A DNA stretch of 64,000 nt, taken from positions 620,001 to 684,000 of the forward strand of contig CBDCOU010000003.1 of assembly GCA_965219935.1 (NCBI GenBank). The letters run 5' to 3'. Shown here piece by piece: positions 63,963 to 64,000 of this stretch. Numbering within the stretch: position 1 is the first letter of the stretch; each line of letters opens with the position of its first letter. This DNA comes from Bin34 sp965219935. Its GTDB lineage: Bacteria; Chloroflexota; Anaerolineae; Caldilineales; Caldilineaceae. Under the pieces are notes generated by a model. It saw nothing but the letters and a program-made list of their open reading frames with translations, did not search any database and had not been told where the DNA came from. A program made the translations under genes and the position numbers.

Positions 63963-64000
63963 GTCTTGCGGGGTTCGGCACGGGCACTGTGGACAACTTG

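Overview
The window is a GC-rich bacterial chromosome segment, probably from a free-living or host-associated heterotroph. Its markers are a T-box leader on valS, a HisZ-type histidine-biosynthesis regulatory subunit, class II fructose bisphosphatase (GlpX), a mevalonate-pathway decarboxylase, a Cys4 (zinc-ribbon) ribosomal protein L28 and the gene neighbourhood rpmB-fakA-degV-recG. There are also many enolase-superfamily dehydratases, phytanoyl-CoA-type dioxygenases, sulfatases and Asp-box sialidase-like proteins. This combination best fits Chloroflexota (SAR202-like or sponge-associated lineages), but that is an inference from gene content, not a phylogeny.

Layout. 1-7.6 kb: partial hisZ, an FmdB-like zinc ribbon, an SRAP protein, an SLC13 transporter, tRNA-Gly(CCC) and a three-gene cytochrome bc operon (Rieske, cytochrome b, diheme cytochrome c). 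7.9-9.3 kb: a tnpB element directly behind valS. 9.4-12.4 kb: valS with a complete T-box leader, terminator and promoter. 12.6-31 kb: metabolic genes (enolase-superfamily enzymes, glpX, a SulP permease, a sugar isomerase/Gfo-Idh/PhyH/sulfatase-like run, a UvrD-like ATPase coupled to a methyltransferase, VOC, isochorismatase, 2-hydroxyacid dehydrogenase, cupin). 30-40.8 kb: housekeeping genes (rlmN, rpmB, fakA, degV, recG, a frameshifted 2-hydroxyacid dehydrogenase, gltA, hflX). 40.9-42.5 kb: a second tnpB element. 42.7-62.2 kb: a B12/radical-SAM protein, mvaD and a dense carbohydrate-catabolism region. 62.4-64 kb: metY with promoter, leader and terminator.

The catabolic genes fit together as an oxidative, non-phosphorylating route for deoxy-sugars or sugar acids. 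Sulfatases and sialidase-fold proteins would trim glycans; the MDR or Gfo/Idh dehydrogenases would oxidise the sugar; an SMP-30 lactonase would open the lactone; enolase-superfamily or UxuA-like enzymes would dehydrate the acid; and an SDR plus an FAH-family hydrolase would finish the 2-keto-3-deoxy acid. The substrate is not determined by sequence; sulfated fucose- or rhamnose-containing glycans are a reasonable hypothesis.

The most unusual finding is the pair of tnpB elements at 7882-9342 and 40865-42467. Each carries only a TnpB-type RNA-guided nuclease gene. Each is bounded by related inverted terminal repeats starting GGG(G/A)C and by a perfect 8-bp target-site duplication (TCTTGAAT and TAAACAAA). 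In both the tnpB stop codon lies inside the terminal repeat. IS200/IS605 and IS607 elements, the usual tnpB carriers, have neither such repeats nor 8-bp duplications, so these look like tnpB genes carried by a DDE-type transposition system acting in trans.
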